From NCBI GenBank assembly GCA_013298375.1, contig JAAFHM010000071.1, positions 1-14,230 of the forward strand: a stretch of DNA of 14,230 nucleotides, given 5' to 3'. The notes under the pieces were generated by a model. It saw only the letters and a list, made by a program, of their open reading frames with translations. It was not told the DNA's origin and did no database searches. The position numbers and the translations under genes were made by a program. This stretch comes from Ignavibacteria bacterium (lineage in GTDB: Bacteria; Bacteroidota; Ignavibacteria; Kapaibacteriales; UBA4661). Shown here in pieces: positions 1-7,531 of the stretch; the stretch's first letter is position 1, and each line of letters begins with the position of its first letter.

Positions 1-588
1 CCCAACGAGAATCCGTACTGATTTGCTGCTTGCTGCCACTTTGTTAATTTCCTCAGCCATTGTGCCAATAGCCGTAGCCATTGAAACGAAGCCAGGAGCA
101 ATCTTTTTCACGGTACTTGGCGTAAAACCACCCTTATTGACAGAAGGGTTTTTCATACGATCGGGGTCGTACAACGATAGCAATGATCCTTGTATCCAAG
201 CTGATGACGACCCGCCTGAAGCAATGTGTTTCTCATTGCCCTCAAGTTTCACTGGTCTGCCATCACGAGTCTTTGCGACCAGACCAATGGCAGCATTACC
301 ATGCGAAAAAACGGTTGTGTAATACGTCGAAAGCCCCGGCGTAAGATATTCGCTTGCCTTGACGACTGGTACAATCTTCGTGTCAGGGCGACGGCAGCCC
401 GTAGCGGCAAATGCCATCGAAGCAGAAAGAATCCCAATAAAACTACGGCGATTCAAGCCACTTGTTTTCTCCATGATATTGTCTGCGCTGCCATCGGCAA
501 ACTCCGCATTCATTTCGGAAGAGTATTCTTCGGAGAGCGACGATTTGGCGGACAACTCATCGAGACTTTTCCAGTATTTACGCTCCAT
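1..588 (-). CDS. actB: ActB, ACIII molybdopterin-oxidoreductase-like iron-sulfur subunit (N-terminal part, cut by window edge)
   Basis: The first 196 residues are visible; the gene runs off the left edge. The start is ATG at 588, with no clear Shine-Dalgarno site. The N-terminus has the YWKSLDEL block (residues 5-12) and an RRSFIG twin-arginine-like motif (47-52), then a hydrophobic stretch ending in AATGC with Cys65. This fits the extended Tat domain of MoCo/4Fe-4S proteins typical of ActB in Bacteroidota and relatives. ActB is the periplasmic, complex-iron-sulfur-molybdoenzyme-like subunit of alternative complex III, which oxidises quinol and passes electrons to cytochrome c or directly to the oxidase. 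The iron-sulfur domain would lie outside the window, so cluster ligands cannot be checked. AATGC also resembles a lipobox, consistent with the lipid-anchored subunits seen in the Flavobacterium ACIII structure. It follows actA after 114 bases. The assignment rests on the N-terminal pattern and the adjacent actA. Confidence 0.88.
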   Translation of the reverse strand, partial: MERKYWKSLDELSAKSSLSEEYSSEMNAEFADGSADNIMEKTSGLNRRSFIGILSASMAFAATGCRRPDTKIVPVVKASEYLTPGLSTYYTTVFSHGNAAIGLVAKTRDGRPVKLEGNEKHIASGGSSSAWIQGSLLSLYDPDRMKNPSVNKGGFTPSTVKKIAPGFVSMATAIGTMAEEINKVAASSKSVRILVG

Positions 589-653
589 AGTACTTCGTGA
601 TTGAGTTTAAGGAATATTCAATTTTCTTAGTCAGTTGACAAAGCGCAAGCGGG

Positions 654-676
654 AAAAACAGAGCGAGAAAACGCTC
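654..676 (-). terminator. Hairpin plus T-run between actA and actB (possible attenuator)
   Basis: On the minus strand GAGCG pairs with CGCTC around a six-base loop (661-676) and is followed after two bases by five T (658-654). This is a short intrinsic-terminator shape between two subunits of one complex, so if it works it would be a partial terminator or a stability element lowering actB relative to actA. The stem is only five base pairs, so confidence is low. Confidence 0.3.
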
Positions 677-702
677 ATTTCCTGTCCTTGCGACTTTATT
701 CG

Positions 703-1455
703 TTAATAATGACAAGCACCGCAATTTTCTGGTCCAAGCGCAAGTTTTTTCGGCATAATCAGCCCGGCAACACTTGCTTTGCCAACTTCATGCTCATAAA
801 CACCCGCGCCTTCGATAGCACAATCACGCATCGAAATCCATTTGCCCTCGCCACGTGACGGTACTTCATTTTTAATTTTCTTTGCTGTTTCGTCGTATGA
901 GTCAAGACCAGTAAAAATACCCGAAATCTCGCGGGCAGGAACGACGTTCGCTTGTGGATTACGATGGCAATCCAAGCACCATCCCATTGAGAGGGGTTTC
1001 ATCTGGGTAACAACGCCCATTTTCTCTACCTCGCCATGACAGGAGGCACAATCAACACGAGCGCGAATATGGCGAGCATGGCTAAAATTAACATAATCAG
1101 GAAGTTTATGGACTTTGCGCCATTCAAGCGGCTTGCCTGTTTCCCAGCTTTCTTTAATCTTGGCAATTTTTGGGCTTTCTGCTTTGACTGCAATATGGCA
1201 GTTCATACAAGTGCTTGTTGCCGGCACGGTTGAATGCTTTGATTTTTCCACCGAAGTATGGCAATACATACACTTGATTTGTAGCTCTCCCGCATGAAGT
1301 TTATGCGAAAAAGGAATCGGCTGCTCGGGGCGATAACCCACATCGGTAACGGCATTATCAAAGCCAAAGTAGCTTATGATGCTGACGACCCCCAGAAGCG
1401 TAAGTCCTGCCAAGATGGTATTCTTGGTCTTTTGATTTGTCTTTGCGGTAAACAT
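703..1455 (-). CDS. actA: ActA, pentaheme cytochrome c subunit of alternative complex III
   Basis: The protein has 250 residues from the ATG at 1455; an in-frame TTG at 1464 would add three residues. Neither has a clear ribosome site. One membrane segment lies at about residues 13-31 and anchors the rest in the periplasm. Five CxxCH heme c motifs are visible at 62-66, 83-87, 136-140, 160-164 and 245-249, the last immediately before the C-terminal Tyr. The FSHKLHA (49-55) and FSHARHI (124-130) blocks supply further His residues suited to bis-His ligation. Five hemes and the cytochrome c7/NrfH-like spacing match ActA, the subunit that collects electrons from ActB and passes them onward. It lies between the small CxxC protein and actB in one orientation, in the normal actA-actB order. 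The identification is strong. Confidence 0.93.
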   Translation of the reverse strand: MFTAKTNQKTKNTILAGLTLLGVVSIISYFGFDNAVTDVGYRPEQPIPFSHKLHAGELQIKCMYCHTSVEKSKHSTVPATSTCMNCHIAVKAESPKIAKIKESWETGKPLEWRKVHKLPDYVNFSHARHIRARVDCASCHGEVEKMGVVTQMKPLSMGWCLDCHRNPQANVVPAREISGIFTGLDSYDETAKKIKNEVPSRGEGKWISMRDCAIEGAGVYEHEVGKASVAGLIMPKKLALGPENCGACHY

Positions 1456-1524
1456 AGCAAACAAAAGAAAATGTGAAATGGTCTATTTACAATTATTTTT
1501 TTCGGTATATCTTTTGGCTAAGCA

Positions 1525-1818
1525 TCAGGCGCTTGCAGCCGAATCAGTTGCGGACTCACCCATATCACGATAATACTGGGTTTTATCATGAGCGTCCATT
1601 TGGCGTTTTACTTTGATAACGATGGTAATAACAATCACAATCGGAAGCAAAATCATCATATAAATTGTATAGCCAAATGCCGCACCAATACCGCCTTGCG
1701 TACTGTTCAAATCAAAATTATCTTTACAATTTGGACAAGCGATTGCTGTGTTTTGCATAGCAACAAAACACATTGCAAGAAACATAATGAATTGAGGATA
1801 CCAACGAGATGCTTTCAT
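1525..1818 (-). CDS. Small CxxC membrane protein of unknown function in the cox-act cluster
   Basis: I do not recognise this 97-residue protein. The ATG at 1818 is chosen because a longer upstream start at 1866 would overlap coxD. Residues 1-27 look like a signal peptide ending in NTAIA, directly followed by CPNCK (Cys28, Cys31). A Gly-rich turn comes next (38-45), then a strong membrane helix at about 46-66 (MMILLPIVIVITIVI core), and a short charged tail with KVKRQ and an Asp/Ser/Ala-rich end. The CxxC is not followed by His, so it is not a heme c site; it could bind copper, be a redox dithiol, or, if Cys28 is lipidated, sit at a lipoprotein N-terminus. It lies 31 bases after coxD and 69 bases before actA, so it is probably co-transcribed. 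A role as oxidase or ACIII accessory or assembly factor is inferred from position only. Confidence 0.72.
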   Translation of the reverse strand: MKASRWYPQFIMFLAMCFVAMQNTAIACPNCKDNFDLNSTQGGIGAAFGYTIYMMILLPIVIVITIVIKVKRQMDAHDKTQYYRDMGESATDSAASA

Positions 1819-1849
1819 AACAAACAATAATTTGTTTGATAAAGAGAAA

Positions 1850-2164
1850 TTACAAAGTCGGTCCACCCAAAACCGTCAGTGCAAAGACAAGAACGGAGAA
1901 GAGAAAGAGCGGTATGTAAATAAAGACGCGAATATAAGGATTATCAAATTTAATGTGCATGAAGATATACACAACCATCCATGCTTTTGCAATCGCTATG
2001 ATAAGACCGATTGATACGTGCAGAATCGTTGAGACCCCACCCCAGCTCTCGGGAAAGTGGAGAAACTTTGCTGCAACAACGGTCAAAAACGTAAAAATCA
2101 TTAGTGCGCTAAAGATCTTAATATAGCTTTTTTGCATCTCAGCGACGGACATACCAGCACCCAT
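1850..2164 (-). CDS. coxD: Cytochrome c oxidase subunit IV (caa3-type, small subunit)
   Basis: This 104-residue protein has three predicted membrane helices at about 14-33, 43-69 and 74-98, with an AKAWMVVYIFMHIKFDN stretch in the second and a short GGPTL tail. Length, helix count and position directly after coxC match the prokaryotic subunit IV family of aa3/caa3 oxidases, a small subunit without cofactors that stabilises the complex. The ATG at 2164 is supported by GAGGTG on the minus strand (2169-2174), four bases upstream, one of the better ribosome sites in the cluster. A second Met four codons in is less likely. The gene is followed after 31 bases by the small CxxC protein. Confidence 0.85.
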   Translation of the reverse strand: MGAGMSVAEMQKSYIKIFSALMIFTFLTVVAAKFLHFPESWGGVSTILHVSIGLIIAIAKAWMVVYIFMHIKFDNPYIRVFIYIPLFLFSVLVFALTVLGGPTL

Positions 2165-2213
2165 AATTCACCTCATCAGATAAAATTCAAAGTTCGTAAA
2201 TTTCGTAGATTAT

Positions 2214-2801
2214 TTAGAAAATGAGATAGAGAACAGGGAAAAGGAAAATCCACACCAAGTCAACAAAGTGCCAGTACAAGCCAAGAATCTCAACTCGTTC
2301 CCAATCTTGGTAGCCACGTTTGGTGAAGGATTTCGCAAGCATCCAGCCAATCGGAATCATCCCACCAATAACGTGAATAGCGTGGAATCCCGTCATTGTG
2401 AAATACATACCAAAAAACGAACTCGTACCGGGATAAATACCGTGGCTAAACTTTGCCGTATATTCAATATATTTAATCACAAGGAAACCACAGGCACATA
2501 AGAAGGTGATACCCATGTAGAGTTGGAATTTCGATTTATTACCGTGTTCGAGCGAGAGAATCGCCATTGCCATCGTAAGACTACTGACAATGAGGTTCAC
2601 AGTATTAAGCGCGGCAAGAGGCCAATTCAATTCGGAAGCGCCATGCGCAAAGACAGGAAGATTTGTATTGCGAAGGATAATAAAGGCGGTAAAGAAACCG
2701 GAGAAAAACATCACTTCCGATGCGAGGAAAATCCACATACCGAGTTTTCCGTGGCGGATGCCTGTGACCGGCTCATGCGCGAGAGAAAGAGCGGACGACA
2801 T
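2214..2801 (-). CDS. coxC: Cytochrome c oxidase subunit III
   Basis: The protein has 195 residues and about five membrane helices, the compact form of subunit III that lacks the first two helices of the seven-helix version. Recognisable blocks are GKLGMWIFLASEVMFFSGFF near residues 19-38, TGFHAIHVIGG near 137-147, and the C-terminal YWHFVDLVWIFLFP with the conserved Trp-His and Asp. Subunit III has no redox centre; it stabilises subunit I and supports proton uptake. The ATG at 2801 has no clear ribosome site. It sits between ctaB and coxD in the common coxB-coxA-coxC-coxD order, with ctaB inserted. The identification is firm. Confidence 0.93.
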   Translation of the reverse strand: MSSALSLAHEPVTGIRHGKLGMWIFLASEVMFFSGFFTAFIILRNTNLPVFAHGASELNWPLAALNTVNLIVSSLTMAMAILSLEHGNKSKFQLYMGITFLCACGFLVIKYIEYTAKFSHGIYPGTSSFFGMYFTMTGFHAIHVIGGMIPIGWMLAKSFTKRGYQDWERVEILGLYWHFVDLVWIFLFPVLYLIF

Positions 2802-2876
2802 AGATTATACTTTCGTGAAGATGGAACAATGTTTCATTGACAAGAATTAAATAACGAAAATCGCATTGTGGAATTT

Positions 2877-3824
2877 TCAGACCTTATCAACAAAGATAAG
2901 AACAAATATTCCAACAAGATACAGATACGATGACAAAAGCACTTTTCGTGCATTGACAACGCTAACATTTCGTAAAAGCTGGAGTGAGAAATAGAGAAAA
3001 ATCGCACACAATATTGAAGCGCCCGCAAGATACACCATTCCAGTTTCTCGCACAAATGTTAATGCAAGTGTTGAAGGAATGAGAAGAAGAATATATATTA
3101 CGGTCTGCAAAGCAAGCTGTTTTCCGGTGTTATCATGCACAGCAAGCATTTCATAACCACCGCGTTCATAATCTTGCTTATACATCCACGAAAGCGCCAA
3201 AAAATGCGGCATTTGCCAGAAAAACATCAATGCAAAAAATACAAGACCACCAAGCCCAAACGAACCCGTTGCAGCTGTCCAACCACCAAGTGCTGGTAAT
3301 GCACCCGGAAGACCGCCAACCAAGAGAGAAAGAGTTGTTTTACGCTTGAGAGGCGTATAGATATTGACATACAGAATAAAAGTTGAAATTGCCAGTCCAA
3401 CAGTGAGCATATTGACAAATGACAAAGCCACTACTCCTAATGCTCCCAATATCAAACCAAAACTTAAAGCCAGTTTAGGAGCGATAATACCAGATGGAAT
3501 CGGGCGAAGCATAGTCCGTTTCATCAACTTATCAAAATCACGCTCCACAAAATTATTCAAAACACAACTTCCTGCCGAAACCAATGCAGTACCAAGCATA
3601 GCAAGAAAAAAATTGACGACATTCTCGGCAGAGGCAAAATGCTCTGTTGCCTTAGAAACACCCAGATAGTAACCAGCAGCAGCACTCAAAACGACCATCC
3701 GCGTAATGCCGGGTTTAGTCATTTCGTAGTACGATGCGAAGATACTCATCGGACTTACTTTTGCACTATGCTCGTGTGCCGCTTTTTTATCAGCAAGAGC
3801 CAAGTCCGTTTGAAGTGTTTCCAT
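2877..3824 (-). CDS. ctaB: Protoheme IX farnesyltransferase (heme O synthase)
   Basis: This 315-residue integral membrane prenyltransferase transfers a farnesyl group to heme B, giving heme O, the precursor of heme A for the oxidase encoded around it. The first Asp-rich motif, NNFVERDFDKLMKRT, lies at about 90-104 and the second, DYERGGYEM, at 218-226; both bind farnesyl diphosphate/Mg2+ in this family. Around eight or nine hydrophobic helices follow a 30-residue polar start. The ATG at 3824 is the first in frame and gives normal family length; no Shine-Dalgarno site is seen. It is embedded between coxA and coxC, so cofactor supply is tied to oxidase synthesis. No heme A synthase (ctaA) is in the window. 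Confidence 0.95.
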   Translation of the reverse strand: METLQTDLALADKKAAHEHSAKVSPMSIFASYYEMTKPGITRMVVLSAAAGYYLGVSKATEHFASAENVVNFFLAMLGTALVSAGSCVLNNFVERDFDKLMKRTMLRPIPSGIIAPKLALSFGLILGALGVVALSFVNMLTVGLAISTFILYVNIYTPLKRKTTLSLLVGGLPGALPALGGWTAATGSFGLGGLVFFALMFFWQMPHFLALSWMYKQDYERGGYEMLAVHDNTGKQLALQTVIYILLLIPSTLALTFVRETGMVYLAGASILCAIFLYFSLQLLRNVSVVNARKVLLSSYLYLVGIFVLIFVDKV

Positions 3825-3894
3825 GAAGTTTCAGGAAGAGAATAGATAAATTAGAGCGGAATCTGCGAATACATCGGCAAAACCGTATCCGAAG

Positions 3895-3941
3895 CACTCC
3901 CAAGCGACAACAAACCATATCGTTATCAGCGCTTGGGAGTG
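3895..3941 (-). promoter_or_regulatory. Perfect 12-bp stem-loop between coxA and ctaB
   Basis: CACTCCCAAGCG (3895-3906) and its exact reverse complement CGCTTGGGAGTG (3930-3941) enclose a 23-base loop. It begins 16 bases after the coxA stop on the minus strand. No T-run follows, so it is not a standard intrinsic terminator. An RNA stem this stable after the most abundant oxidase subunit could block 3' exonucleases or set processing so that coxA message exceeds ctaB message. Function is inferred; the structure is directly visible. Confidence 0.6.
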
Positions 3942-3956
3942 GGAATTAAATCATAA

Positions 3957-5804
3957 TTAATGCTTCTCTGCTACAGCAACTTCTTGCCCTGCCTCTACAT
4001 GAGCAGGGCGAATCCACTGTGGCAAGTAATCACGTTTGGATTGTGGGGAAGCAAATTCATATGGACCACGGTACACCGTAATATCACGATCAAAGTTTCC
4101 ATGTCCCGGATGTGCAGGAGCAGCCCACTCAAGCGAGTTTGCACGCCAAGGATTACGAGGCGCTGTGCGACCGAACTTCAAACTCCAAAGAAGATTGAAG
4201 ATAAGGATAAGTTGGGAAAATCCCATCAAAATCGCAAAGATCGTAATAAACTGGTTGATCGGCTGGAATGGCTTCAAAAACTCGTACACATATGGGTCGT
4301 GAATACGACGCATATGCCCACCAACGCCAATCATATGCATCGGGAAGAAGCAGAGATTAAAGGTAATAAATGTAAGGAAGAAGTGAAACTTACCAAGCGT
4401 TTCATTATACATTTTACCGAACATTTTTGGATACCAGTAATAAACACCCGCAAAAATACCGAAAAGCGCTCCACCAAAGAGAACATAGTGGATGTGAGCA
4501 ACAATGAAATAGGTGTCGTGAATATACACGTCAATTGGACCAATTGCCATAAAGATCCCGCTCAATCCACCGCAAACAAAGGTGGAAATAAAGCCAAGGG
4601 CATTCAGATTTGGTGTTGCAAAGTGGATATTACCCTTCCATATTGTGCCGAGCCAGTTAAAGATTTTAATAGAGGAAGGCACAGCTATAACAATGGTCGA
4701 AAGCATAAATGTTGTTCCCAGAAGCGGGCTCATACCTGAAAGGAACATATGGTGTCCCCAGACAACGAAACCCAAAAAGGCAATCGCCATAAGAGCAAAA
4801 ACCATTGCCTTGTAACCAAAAATAGCTTTACGAGCAAATGTAGCAAGAATATCCGATACAATGCCCATGATAGGCAAGATCATAATGTACACGGCCGGGT
4901 GGGAGTAGAACCAAAAAAGGTGCTGGAAAAGCACAGGTTGTCCGCCACCGCCAGCGCCCACATTCGCGCCACTTGGAAATAAACCACCTGTGGAGGTGAG
5001 AAGATTCTCAGGAATGAAGATGCCTGCATGGAACACCTGGTCAACAAAAAGCAATGAAACAGCGGAAGCCAAAACCGGTGTACCAAGGACTTGCAAAATA
5101 GAGGTAATGAAAAGCGCCCATACTGTAAGCGGCATATCAAACATCCGCATACCTTTTGCACGCTTATTGAGTGTTGTTGCCAGATAGTTCATACCACCTA
5201 AAATGGAAGAAAATCCAACAAGAAAGACCCCAATAACCCAAAGAGTATGTCCGGTTCCAGAAGCACTTAACGGTGGATAGTTTGTCCATCCAGCAGCAGC
5301 AGTACCGCCTTCGACAAAGAAGCCAGACATGATTGTCAAGCCCGCAATAGGCACAAGCCAAAACGAAACCATATTCACCGTAGGCATTGCCATATCGTCG
5401 GTGCCTATCATCAGGGGGATACAGAAGTTGGCAAAAGCGCCCGTCGCCATTGGAATAATCACGAAGAAAATCATGATAGTAGCGTGCATGGTAACAAGCT
5501 GAGTATAAAACCCAGGCTGCACAGCACCATTGGAAACAAGAGTATCTGGTAACCATTTTCCAACAATAGGAATGGGCTCACCCGGATAAGCAAGTTGCCA
5601 ACGAATAAAAAGTGCAAAGGCACCACCAACAAGCAGGAAAAACATTGATGTACTTAAAAACTGCTTGGCGATAGTCTTATGGTCGGTAGAGAAAATATAT
5701 TTGCGAATAAACGACACACTGTGATGTGCGTGGTCATGTGCATGAGCTGCGTCGTGTGTGGCGACGTGAGCATGGTCATGCTGTGTTGTTGCAACTGCTG
5801 CCAT
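3957..5804 (-). CDS. coxA: Cytochrome c oxidase subunit I (A2-type heme-copper oxidase)
   Basis: Catalytic subunit of the terminal oxidase: it reduces O2 to water at heme a3-CuB and pumps protons. With the ATG at 5804 (615 residues; a GTG at 5813 would add three), GGTG lies just upstream. Ligands visible: low-spin heme a His107 and His439, heme a3 His437, CuB His302, His351 and His352, and the cross-linked Tyr306. The active-site helix reads YSHPAVY (300-306): Ala replaces the usual proton-channel Glu and the Tyr-Ser pair precedes it, the hallmark of A2 oxidases. Asp137 and Lys380 match the D- and K-channel entrance residues. The N-terminus carries nine His between residues 9 and 28, an Ala/Asp/His-rich tail that could bind metal. 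About twelve membrane helices follow. It sits between coxB and ctaB. Confidence 0.97.
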   Translation of the reverse strand: MAAVATTQHDHAHVATHDAAHAHDHAHHSVSFIRKYIFSTDHKTIAKQFLSTSMFFLLVGGAFALFIRWQLAYPGEPIPIVGKWLPDTLVSNGAVQPGFYTQLVTMHATIMIFFVIIPMATGAFANFCIPLMIGTDDMAMPTVNMVSFWLVPIAGLTIMSGFFVEGGTAAAGWTNYPPLSASGTGHTLWVIGVFLVGFSSILGGMNYLATTLNKRAKGMRMFDMPLTVWALFITSILQVLGTPVLASAVSLLFVDQVFHAGIFIPENLLTSTGGLFPSGANVGAGGGGQPVLFQHLFWFYSHPAVYIMILPIMGIVSDILATFARKAIFGYKAMVFALMAIAFLGFVVWGHHMFLSGMSPLLGTTFMLSTIVIAVPSSIKIFNWLGTIWKGNIHFATPNLNALGFISTFVCGGLSGIFMAIGPIDVYIHDTYFIVAHIHYVLFGGALFGIFAGVYYWYPKMFGKMYNETLGKFHFFLTFITFNLCFFPMHMIGVGGHMRRIHDPYVYEFLKPFQPINQFITIFAILMGFSQLILIFNLLWSLKFGRTAPRNPWRANSLEWAAPAHPGHGNFDRDITVYRGPYEFASPQSKRDYLPQWIRPAHVEAGQEVAVAEKH

Positions 5805-5869
5805 AGCATTCACCGTGAAAAATGTGGTAAAAATCGTATTTGCTAGTAATTTAATGTTTTAAGACCGAA

Positions 5870-6718
5870 CTAGTGAGACGAACCATGCTCACCTGCTGGG
5901 GGAGCCGACGACGGAGCAGGAGTCGCAACTTCAGGTTGTGGATTGGCAGCTTGAGCAGCTAAAATTGCTTTTTTTGCCGTGATTTTTGCATCCATCCACG
6001 TAGCAAAGTCAGCATCCGATTGCATATTCAAAACACCACGCATAGCATAGTGACCACTACCACAAAGTTCAGCACAAGCAAGCTCATATTTTCCAGGTTT
6101 TGTGCCATTAAACCATACGTCAATCCATGATCCAGGTACAGCATCCTGTTTAATACGGAAGTTCGGCAAGAAGTAACTATGCAGGACATCCACCGATGAC
6201 AAATGCACAACAACGTTTTTGTTAATTGGCAAATTAAACTCACCAGTCAAAACAATATCATCCTTGCCGTGAACATCAGTTGGGTCAATTCCAAAAAGGT
6301 TTTGTGCCGTTCTATACCGCGCGTGGCGTTTGCCCAAAATCCCATCACCACCCGGATACCGTACGTTCCAGTTAAAGGCTTGTCCAACAACATCAATCTC
6401 AACATCTGGTGAGGGAACACGCGATGAATACTTCATCACTTTCCACATTTCATCACTATACAATCCCAAACCAGCAAACAAAACGGTTGGAGCAAGTGTC
6501 CACACAAACTCAACAACATTGTTGCCATGATGATAGATAGACTTATGTCCAGGGCGGGTACGATACTTAAAAATAAACGTTACCAACACAATTTGTACCA
6601 AAACGAAAATAGCAGCCGAAATCCAATAAACCAGGCGAAACAAATCGTCAAGCGATTCACTATATGTGCTGATTCCAGGAGGGAAATACGTCAGCATATT
6701 CCAAGAAAAATCAAACAT
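5870..6718 (-). CDS. coxB: Cytochrome c oxidase subunit II with CuA site
   Basis: This 282-residue subunit receives electrons from cytochrome c through its binuclear CuA centre. Two membrane helices lie at about 26-51 and 68-87, followed by a periplasmic cupredoxin domain. The CuA ligands are complete: His180, then Cys215, Glu217, Cys219, His223 and Met226 in CAELCGSGHYAM. The aromatic electron-entry patch, usually QWYW, is altered to GQAFNWN (112-118). The end (from about 258) is a Pro/Ala/Ser-rich tail without a fused cytochrome c domain, so the neighbouring separate cytochrome may take that role. The ATG at 6718 is preceded on the minus strand by GGAG (6724-6727), five bases upstream. It is 65 bases upstream of the coxA start. 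Confidence 0.96.
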   Translation of the reverse strand: MFDFSWNMLTYFPPGISTYSESLDDLFRLVYWISAAIFVLVQIVLVTFIFKYRTRPGHKSIYHHGNNVVEFVWTLAPTVLFAGLGLYSDEMWKVMKYSSRVPSPDVEIDVVGQAFNWNVRYPGGDGILGKRHARYRTAQNLFGIDPTDVHGKDDIVLTGEFNLPINKNVVVHLSSVDVLHSYFLPNFRIKQDAVPGSWIDVWFNGTKPGKYELACAELCGSGHYAMRGVLNMQSDADFATWMDAKITAKKAILAAQAANPQPEVATPAPSSAPPAGEHGSSH

Positions 6719-6826
6719 AAATACTCCAAAAAAATCGGGGTAAAAATACTGTTATACGGTATATTAAAGTCTTGTGGTGAAACAAACAAAAAAGTACAGA
6801 AACAGCTATGTGCCTTGATGACACAT

Positions 6827-7381
6827 TTACAATGGCTTGAGAAGTTCTGCCTCAGTATAGGCACCCGGGCGTGCAAGAGTTTTCGCACGAATATCAGCAA
6901 CCTCTTTTGGGTCAATCGCGGGCGCACTGTTTCCCCAACTGGAGCGCACTGTTGTTAAAACATCGGCAATTTCTTGGTCGGAAAGAGCGTCTTTCCAAGG
7001 AGTCATCACACCATTGTAGTCTTTGCCAGCGCGTTGAATTTTGCCTTGATAACCATGCAGGACAATTCGGATAGGAATAGAAACATCAGCATTTTGAGCA
7101 AATTCAGAACCCGCAAGCGGTGGATACACACCTGGCAACCCCTTCCCATTACCCTGATGACAGGCAGCACACTTTTGATTAAACACTCCCGCGCCTGCAC
7201 CTTTTGCCGCATCGGGGTTTGCACTTGCAGCATCGGCAGCTTTTGCGGAATATGGCTCTTTCCACTTTGGATCATCTTTATAGCTTGTAAAAAAGCCAGA
7301 TAAATTTGACAAGAAGATAAAACCAATGCAACACACAACGAAGATAATCGTTATACGCATAAAGGGGAACAACTGGTTCAT
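6827..7381 (-). CDS. Membrane-anchored monoheme cytochrome c (class I)
   Basis: The protein has 184 residues: a hydrophobic anchor at about 9-30, an Ala-rich linker (45-66), then a single class I heme c domain. The heme motif is CAACH (71-75) and the probable axial Met is Met126 in YNGVMTPW, followed by the usual helix DQEIADVLTTVRSSWGN. About thirty residues extend past the domain. It is the first gene of the oxidase block, 108 bases before coxB, and probably shuttles electrons between ACIII and the CuA centre, replacing the cytochrome domain fused to CoxB in some caa3 oxidases. It could instead be an ActE-like subunit, though actE usually lies downstream of actD. The ATG at 7381 has only a weak, distant GAGG; a Met at codon 8 is an alternative start. 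Confidence 0.88.
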   Translation of the reverse strand: MNQLFPFMRITIIFVVCCIGFIFLSNLSGFFTSYKDDPKWKEPYSAKAADAASANPDAAKGAGAGVFNQKCAACHQGNGKGLPGVYPPLAGSEFAQNADVSIPIRIVLHGYQGKIQRAGKDYNGVMTPWKDALSDQEIADVLTTVRSSWGNSAPAIDPKEVADIRAKTLARPGAYTEAELLKPL

Positions 7382-7516
7382 ATCTCAAAACCTCGGTTAC
7401 TATATGAAAGGTAATATTTGTTTTAGCTTACATTGAATCTAAATGTGGCAAGTGCTTTACTATAAGAGCGAGCTGACTCAAAAGTTTGTTTTAGCACCAT
7501 AACGGACTGCAATGTT

Positions 7517-7531
7517 ACACAAAAATTGTGT
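7517..7531. promoter_or_regulatory. 15-base dyad in the gap before the cytochrome c/cox genes
   Basis: ACACAA-AAA-TTGTGT is a perfect 6-bp dyad with a 3-base centre in the 209-base gap between nuoB and the cytochrome c gene, the largest gap inside the respiratory cluster and the likely place for a promoter. It lies about 136 bases upstream of the cytochrome start. It could be a regulator operator. It lacks a T-run on either strand, so it is a poor terminator for nuoB. I found no convincing -35/-10 pair in this gap. AT-rich dyads of this size can arise by chance. Confidence 0.25.

Noticed and set aside
1..604. Plus-strand open frames of 60-124 codons at the left edge
   Set aside because: They lie antisense to the actB N-terminus, which has a recognisable targeting motif and continuous frame to the edge.
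2827..2839. CAATG-TTT-CATTG dyad between ctaB and coxC
   Set aside because: The stem is five AT-rich pairs with no T-run; too likely by chance to list.
3960..4739. Plus-strand open frame of 259 codons inside coxA
   Set aside because: It is the antisense shadow of a strongly conserved coxA region with all catalytic ligands; its own translation is low-complexity and Lys/Asn-rich.
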